Positions 59,324-64,000 of a stretch of 64,000 bases of DNA are shown piece after piece. Every line of letters starts with the position of its first letter. Positions within the stretch are counted from its first letter, which is position 1. Source of the stretch: an uncultured Eubacteriales bacterium (GTDB lineage: Bacteria; Bacillota; Clostridia; Oscillospirales; Acutalibacteraceae); assembly GCA_934457095.1 (NCBI GenBank), contig CAKSHJ010000009.1, positions 1 to 64,000 of the forward strand. Direction: 5' to 3'. The translations under genes and the position numbers were made by a program. The notes under the pieces were generated by a model, which saw only the letters and a list, made by a program, of their open reading frames with translations, did no database searches and was not told the origin of the DNA.

Positions 59324-59956
59324 ATGAAGCAAACAGAGAATAGCTGTCGGTTTCCTCTGGGGCAGGAGGGAAAACAAATGCTCGCGGAAATGAATGTACA
59401 TCACGCGGCTGTGAACGCATTGACGCAGTGGTGCCTGAATGTGCAGAACGGGGATGTTGTGTTGGATATTGGGTGCGGCGGCGGTCGAGTGCTGCGGCAG
59501 CTGGCGGACACCATAACGCACGGAAAGCTGTATGGGGTCGATTATTCCGAAACCTCCGTGCAGTGTGCGCAGGCGGAAAATGCCGCTGGGATCACAACCG
59601 GGAAGGTAACGGTTTGCCTAGGGGATGTCGCTGAGCTCCCCTTTCCGGACGCCATGTTTGACAAAGTTTACTCCATTGAAAGCTACTTTTTCTGGCCGGA
59701 TTTAGCCAGCAATCTGTGTGAGATTTTTCGCGTGGTGAAGCCGGGCGGGAAGGTCTGTATCGCGGAGAATGTCATGCGCCGGGAACAGTATACGGACGCG
59801 CAATGGCAGGAGATGGAAAACTATGAGATGCACCCAGTAAGCGCGGATGTGTTCGCGGGGCTACTCAAGGCGGCGGGATTTGCGGATGTAACGGCATATA
59901 TGCGGTTTGAGGAGCAGCGGGAGCAGCTGTGCATGGAAGCGTATAAGCCGCAATAA
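59324..59956 (+). CDS. Class I SAM-dependent methyltransferase
   Basis: A 210-residue methyltransferase of the Methyltransf_11/25 type: SAM-binding motif I VVLDIGCGGGRVLRQLAD, motif II region GKLYGVDYSETSVQCAQAEN, motif LGDVAELPFPDAMFDKVYSI and the post-motif VVKPGGKVCIAENVM. No signal peptide. AAAGGAG precedes the ATG, and a strong terminator follows, so it is a single-gene unit. The substrate cannot be predicted; relatives include small-molecule methyltransferases beside transport operons. Its codon use is G+C-rich like the ABC operon downstream. Confidence 0.9.
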   Translation: MKQTENSCRFPLGQEGKQMLAEMNVHHAAVNALTQWCLNVQNGDVVLDIGCGGGRVLRQLADTITHGKLYGVDYSETSVQCAQAENAAGITTGKVTVCLGDVAELPFPDAMFDKVYSIESYFFWPDLASNLCEIFRVVKPGGKVCIAENVMRREQYTDAQWQEMENYEMHPVSADVFAGLLKAAGFADVTAYMRFEEQREQLCMEAYKPQ

Positions 59957-59961
59957 AAACC

Positions 59962-60006
59962 AAAGGCATCCCCAGGACGAACATCGTTCATGGGGATGCC
60001 TTTTTT
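59962..60006 (+). terminator. Terminator of the methyltransferase gene
   Basis: AAAGGCATCCCCA and TGGGGATGCCTTTTTT form a 13-bp stem with a 16-nt loop. Confidence 0.85.
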
Positions 60007-60040
60007 GCGGTCATGGGATGGACGGCCCGGCTGCTTTTGT

Positions 60041-60622
60041 CTAGCTGAGAGAAAACAGGATTTTGTAGGCCGTCATGTAGTGGCCGTACAGGGGGGAGGC
60101 GTCCTTGGAAAAAATCGCATCCTTGCCCCGACCAACCAGACCCGCACTCAGAATTTCCGCAATTTCAAAACTTTCCTGTCTGCTGCAGTTGCGGTGCTGC
60201 AGAATCTCCACGAAAATTGAACAGGTGAATTCCTTCCACTTCTTTAAAAACAGCGGGTCTAAGTTTTCCTTGACCAGACATTTCAGAAGATGTTGGTGCC
60301 GCAAAAAGAACCCGGAAAAGTAGTCCGCCAACGCGGAAGGGTTTTGGCTGGCCAGCATGGCCACGTGCGATTGCTTTGGTTCTGTGATGATGCGGGCCGG
60401 CGCCACATAAAGTTCGTCCCTCTGCTGCGCCAGGGAATGGATGAAATCGTGCGAAAAGCTGTGCCACACCTCCGCCATGCCGGGAAATTGCTTGTAAAAC
60501 GTGCTGCGGGCGATCTGTGCTTTCGCGATCACCATGGACACACTGATTTTTTCACAGCGCGTCTTTTTGCTCAGGGCCAGCGTCGCTTCCTTGATTTTCC
60601 GCACGCTCCCGACCGCATTCAT
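60041..60622 (-). CDS. TetR-family transcriptional regulator
   Basis: A 193-residue regulator: N-terminal TetR-type helix-turn-helix (residues 8-55, KIKEATLALSKK ... ISVSMVIAKAQIARSTFYKQ), followed by an all-helical ligand/dimer domain. ATG at 60622 (MNAVGSVRKI) has AAAGGGG 8 nt upstream; the longer frame to 60703 has no site. It is divergent from the ABC operon at 60919, and two copies of a 21-bp repeat lie between them (60720 and 60819). It is therefore the likely regulator of that operon and of itself. The ligand is unknown, possibly the transported compound. Confidence 0.85.
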   Translation of the reverse strand: MNAVGSVRKIKEATLALSKKTRCEKISVSMVIAKAQIARSTFYKQFPGMAEVWHSFSHDFIHSLAQQRDELYVAPARIITEPKQSHVAMLASQNPSALADYFSGFFLRHQHLLKCLVKENLDPLFLKKWKEFTCSIFVEILQHRNCSRQESFEIAEILSAGLVGRGKDAIFSKDASPLYGHYMTAYKILFSLS

Positions 60623-60710
60623 ACCGTCATCCCCTTTCTCGATGGTTTTCGACAAAAATTCATGCTTAGGTCGATTGTAGCGCATGGAAAAAAGGCCTGT
60701 CAAGAAGAAT

Positions 60711-60839
60711 TTGCCTCATTGAGAAAAATTAGGCAATAATGGTGGGCCTGGCTGACGATCCCCTCAGAAACGGTCAAAACAGGAGGGCAGATAAAGCAGG
60801 AACATTGTCTATCGGGAGTGAGAAACATTAGTCAATAAT
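60711..60839. promoter_or_regulatory. Two probable operator repeats in the TetR-ABC intergenic region
   Basis: The 21-bp element TGAGAAA[A/C]ATTAG[G/T]CAATAAT occurs at 60720-60740 and 60819-60839 in the same orientation, with two mismatches. The first copy is part of an inverted repeat TTGCCTnATT...AATnAGGCAA (60711-60736). A possible -10 TACAAT for the ABC operon lies at 60866-60871, so the second copy would sit just upstream of or over its promoter. Confidence 0.65.
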
Positions 60840-60918
60840 CTGTGGTGTTAAACAAACCGCTATGCTACAATGAAATCGTAAACACACAAGCAAACCAATT
60901 GGGAATGGAGGTTCCATC

Positions 60919-62520
60919 ATGAAAACCAAGACAAAAATTTTTTCCTGGGTGGCTGCGGCCGTGCTGACGGCAGCGATGCTCATCTCTTTGGCCGGCTGCG
61001 GGAATGAGCCGTCGGCCGGCACCCCGGCAAACAGTACGCAAACCGCGGGTTCCTCCACCAAAAAGGATACCCTGATCCTTGCCGGAGACTATGGTAGCCC
61101 TATGAATCCAGTGCTGCATAATACGGCGGACGTGCAGTCTGTGATTTTCTCCGGCCTGCTCAAGCTGGATTCCAAGAATCAGCCGATTTTGGATTTGGCA
61201 AAAAGCTACGATTACGACGAGGCCTCGATGACGTACACCTTCCATCTGCGGGAGGGGGTCAAGTGGCACGACGGCAAAGAGTTTACCGCGGACGACTGCG
61301 TTTTTACCTACACCGTCCTGACCCAGGATAAAAGCATCAGCTCCGATGTGCTTTCGAATTACCTGGATGTAGCGTCGGTTTCCGCGCCGGATAAGCTCAC
61401 CTTTGTGGTCAAAATGAAAGAGCCGAACCTCGCCATGCCCGCCTACTTTACCATCGGCATCATCCCGAAACACCTGCTGGAGGGCAAGGACATCAATACC
61501 GACGCGTTTAACCAGCATCCCATCGGCACCGGCAGATACAAGTTTGTCTCCAAGGACACCGCAAGCAACAGCGTTGTCCTGGAACGCAATGAGGATTACT
61601 ACGATAACGTCCCCAAAATCAAGAGCCTGATCTTCAAAAATGTTGCCGATGAAACCGTGAAGGCCAATATGGCGCAGTCCGGCGAGGTGGACATCGCGTG
61701 GCTCAACGCCAATTATATCAAGAGTTTCCAGGGGAACCCAGACTATCAGATCACCCGGCATAACTGCTGTGATTTCCGCGGCATCACCCTGCGGTACGAC
61801 GGCGGGTTCTGGAAGGACAACGCGGACAGCGCCTATGCCCTAAACTATGCGATCGACAAGCAGGCCATCCTCAAAGCGACAGTCGACGGGAAAGGCGAGG
61901 TCGCCTACAGCCCTCTGCAGAAAACGAACCTCGGCGGCAACAAAAACGCTGACCTCTACCTTTACGATGTAGCGCAGGCCGCCAAAGAACTGGAAAAGCT
62001 GGGATGGAAAAAGGGCAGCGATGGCATCCTTGAGCGCAAAGGCCAGAGATTCAGCTTCACCCTCATGGCGCCGGAATCCGAGGTCGAGCGGGTCGACATG
62101 GCAAAGCTGGTTGCCGATCAGCTCAAGGCCGTTGGCGTAGAAGTGAAGGTGTTCCCGCTGGCAAGCTGGGATTGGACCGGCTATGATTCCTATTTGGTCG
62201 GGGAGGCGTTTATCTTTGACGCCGATCAGTGCTACGCGTTTTATACCACCGGCGGCAGCAATAACGGGCAGGGCTACAGCAACCAAAAAGTGGATGAACT
62301 GCTGGCCCGGGCAAGGCACGAAACCGATCTCAGCAAACGGCAGGCCCTGTACGGCGAATTTGAAGTCGAGCAGGCTAAGAACCCGCGCGTCCTCCTGCTG
62401 AACTACCTGGATGCTTTCTATGTTAGCAAGTCTCAGATCAGGGGTATCGACGAGGGCAAGATTTTAGGGCACCATTCCCGCGGGATGCTTTGGAACGTGG
62501 AGAACTGGTACTTCGAGTAA
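60919..62520 (+). CDS. ABC transporter substrate-binding lipoprotein (peptide/nickel type)
   Basis: A 533-residue family 5 extracellular solute-binding protein that captures peptides, opines or metal complexes for import. It has a lipoprotein signal (KTKIFSWVAAAVLTAAMLIS, lipobox LAGC), the family entry motif IFSGLLKLDSKNQPILDLAK, YTFHLREGVKWHDGKEFTAD, the FNQHPIGTGRYKFV motif and LNYAIDKQAIL. GGAGG precedes the ATG. It heads an operon with two permease genes and is strongly G+C-rich in third codon positions compared with genes left of 57 kb, which suggests acquisition by transfer. Substrate not predictable. Confidence 0.93.
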   Translation: MKTKTKIFSWVAAAVLTAAMLISLAGCGNEPSAGTPANSTQTAGSSTKKDTLILAGDYGSPMNPVLHNTADVQSVIFSGLLKLDSKNQPILDLAKSYDYDEASMTYTFHLREGVKWHDGKEFTADDCVFTYTVLTQDKSISSDVLSNYLDVASVSAPDKLTFVVKMKEPNLAMPAYFTIGIIPKHLLEGKDINTDAFNQHPIGTGRYKFVSKDTASNSVVLERNEDYYDNVPKIKSLIFKNVADETVKANMAQSGEVDIAWLNANYIKSFQGNPDYQITRHNCCDFRGITLRYDGGFWKDNADSAYALNYAIDKQAILKATVDGKGEVAYSPLQKTNLGGNKNADLYLYDVAQAAKELEKLGWKKGSDGILERKGQRFSFTLMAPESEVERVDMAKLVADQLKAVGVEVKVFPLASWDWTGYDSYLVGEAFIFDADQCYAFYTTGGSNNGQGYSNQKVDELLARARHETDLSKRQALYGEFEVEQAKNPRVLLLNYLDAFYVSKSQIRGIDEGKILGHHSRGMLWNVENWYFE

Positions 62521-62574
62521 GAGCCTGTTTCAAATCTGTCCGCACACAGAATGGAGCAAAGGAGGCGGGGATCC

Positions 62575-63609
62575 TTGAACAATCAAAATGCAAAAGCAAG
62601 GCTGGCTTGGAAGATCGGCAAGCGCTGTCTCGTTTTTGTGGCTGCTATGTTTCTGCTGTCGGTGGTGGTGTTCGTGTTTGCGCGGCTGGCTCCCGGGGAC
62701 CCTTTGCAGGCGTTCTACGGCGACGCGGTGGAAAGCATGACCGCGCAGGATATGCAGGACGCCAGGGCAAGGCTGGGGCTCGACGGCCCCATTTCGCTCC
62801 AATATTTCCGCTGGCTCGGCGGCGTGTTCCATGGGGATTTCGGCATCTCGCTGCAATACAAAATGCCGGTCATGCAGGTGATCGGGCCGTTAATCGGCAA
62901 TACGCTGCTGCTTGGCGGCACCGGTTATGTTCTGGTTTTTGCCGTGTCGATTCTGTTGGCTATGGTCTGCGCTAGGTTTGAGGACAGCTGGCTGGATAAG
63001 CTCATCTGCAAGGTCAGCACGGTCATCTACTACATCCCGCCCTTCTGGGCCGGCGTGGTGCTGATTTTGATCTTCAGCATCAGTCTGCGCTGGTTCCCGA
63101 GCAGCGGGGCCTACGATACGGGCATGGCGGCGGACATCGGCAACCGCGTTTCCCATATGATTTTGCCCTTGGCGGTCATGATGGGGAGCCACTTCTGGTA
63201 CTACACCTACCTGATCCGCAACAAGCTGCTCGACGAGGTTCGCAAGGATTACGTCCTACTTGCCAAATCCAACGGGCTTGGGAAGAGCCGGATCCTTTGG
63301 GGACACTGCCTGCGGAACGTCGCGCCGACCATCGTGAGCGTGATGGCGATTTCCATCCCCCACGTGCTCAGCGGCACGTATATCGCCGAGGCGGTGTTCA
63401 ACTATTCGGGTATCGGGGCGCTGGGCGTGGAGAGCGCCAAGTACCACGATTATAACCTTTTGATGGTGGTGGTCCTGCTCACCGGGATTCTGGTGATTGC
63501 CAGCAGTCTGCTGGCTCAAACCATCAATGAGAGTATCGACCCCAGAATGAAAGTAACGGAGGTGTCGTTATGGCGGCGCAGGCGCAGGAAAAAGACTTAT
63601 TCCGCATAG
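62575..63609 (+). CDS. ABC transporter permease (DppB/OppB type)
   Basis: A 344-residue permease with six membrane helices and the binding-protein-dependent transport motif (EAA loop) DYVLLAKSNGLGKSRILWGH. N-terminal family features are FVFARLAPGDPLQAFYGD and LGLDGPISLQYFRWLGG; the C-terminal helices carry YIAEAVFNYSGIGALGVESA. The start is TTG at 62575, 9 nt after AAAGGAGG; an ATG at 62551 lies ahead of that site. It follows the binding protein by 54 bp, and the next permease gene overlaps its end by 40 bp. Confidence 0.92.
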   Translation: MNNQNAKARLAWKIGKRCLVFVAAMFLLSVVVFVFARLAPGDPLQAFYGDAVESMTAQDMQDARARLGLDGPISLQYFRWLGGVFHGDFGISLQYKMPVMQVIGPLIGNTLLLGGTGYVLVFAVSILLAMVCARFEDSWLDKLICKVSTVIYYIPPFWAGVVLILIFSISLRWFPSSGAYDTGMAADIGNRVSHMILPLAVMMGSHFWYYTYLIRNKLLDEVRKDYVLLAKSNGLGKSRILWGHCLRNVAPTIVSVMAISIPHVLSGTYIAEAVFNYSGIGALGVESAKYHDYNLLMVVVLLTGILVIASSLLAQTINESIDPRMKVTEVSLWRRRRRKKTYSA

Positions 63610-64000
63610 TGGGCGCGGGCTACCGGGTGCATACGCCCCAGCTGAAAAAACCCACCCTGCGGCACAAGCTCAGGGGCAAGCCGCTGGTTTCCATGACGGT
63701 TCTAGGCGTGATTTTTTTGGGCTGCTTTGCCGCAGAGTTCATCATGAACAACGACCCGACCGCCTTTTATCTCGACCACTGCAGCGAAGCGCCAAACGGC
63801 ACGTTCTACTTTGGCACCGACTTCCTCGGACGGGATATTTTTTCGCTGATTTGGTTCGGCGGGCGGGTGTCCATTTTAATCGGCCTGCTCAGCGCGGCAA
63901 TCATCACGGCCATCGGCATTGTGTACGGGTGTATCAGCGGTGTCTCCGGCAGCCGTCTGGATTCTTTCCTCATGCGCGTTACCGAGGTGGCTGGCAGCAT
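63570..64000 (+). CDS. ABC transporter permease (DppC/OppC type), partial
   Basis: The first 143 codons of the second permease, cut by the window end. ATG at 63570 follows ACGGAGGTG and overlaps the dppB-type gene by 40 bp. The product has a basic N-terminal tail, a first helix (SMTVLGVIFLGCFAAEFIM), the family motif FGTDFLGRDIFSLIWFGGRV and the start of the transport domain. One or two ATPase genes would be expected next. Confidence 0.92.
   Translation, partial: MAAQAQEKDLFRIVGAGYRVHTPQLKKPTLRHKLRGKPLVSMTVLGVIFLGCFAAEFIMNNDPTAFYLDHCSEAPNGTFYFGTDFLGRDIFSLIWFGGRVSILIGLLSAAIITAIGIVYGCISGVSGSRLDSFLMRVTEVAGS

Overview
The window looks like the chromosome of an anaerobic, low-GC Gram-positive bacterium of class Clostridia, probably order Oscillospirales. 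The evidence is the strong AGGAGG ribosome sites with many TTG/GTG starts, the ribosomal-protein block rpmG-secE-nusG-rplK-rplA-rplJ-rplL, a type III glutamine synthetase, a cohesin-like surface protein, a Gram-positive LexA box and a type A-like RNase P RNA. The assignment rests on gene content only; no search was run.

Layout. 1-3.7 kb: tail of an unknown gene, a small membrane protein, lexA with an SOS box on its promoter, mtnN and citrate synthase. 3.8-5.6 kb: an NAD synthetase whose glutaminase cysteine is replaced. 5.7-15.6 kb: a cell-surface polysaccharide cluster with UDP-galactopyranose mutase, four GT2 and one GT4 glycosyltransferases, an O-antigen ligase/polymerase-type protein, and a GT-C-like membrane protein broken by a one-base slip in a C5 tract. 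15.7-22.3 kb: two small, possibly related proteins, the ddl-murI-DUF1934-argS operon and an unknown gene with a good LexA box. 22.4-26 kb: the secE/nusG/ribosomal stalk operons with leader RNAs. 26-38.2 kb: sbcCD, a metallophosphoesterase, a D-Ala-D-Ala carboxypeptidase, rnpB, the glnN-amt ammonium-assimilation pair, the cohesin-like protein and initiator tRNA.

38.2-41.7 kb is a decayed mobile island and the most interesting part of the window. It holds two tandem Fst/par-like type I toxin-antitoxin loci. Each has a 27-28 residue hydrophobic peptide, a convergent antisense RNA, a shared bidirectional terminator, direct repeats covering the toxin start and a 5'-3' closing helix. A third, toxin-less unit precedes them. 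Copies of the palindrome TGGGACGTACGTCCCA separate the units. An IS110 remnant, a complete tyrosine recombinase and a tRNA-Lys 3' fragment (att site) follow.

41.8-57 kb: YfhO, cyclopropane synthase, a DUF3298-like lipoprotein, a translationally coupled operon of two CydDC-type ABC proteins with a YgbA (nitric-oxide related) protein and a DUF454 protein, purC, murD, two M42 aminopeptidases, a methionine-gamma-lyase-family protein and tRNA-Leu. 57-64 kb, after tRNA-Leu, the base composition becomes visibly richer in G+C. This part carries IS5, subtilase and receiver-domain debris, a methyltransferase, and a TetR-type regulator facing a peptide/nickel-type ABC operon across two copies of a 21-bp repeat that are probably its operators. 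This is probably a second acquired island; its ABC operon runs off the window.
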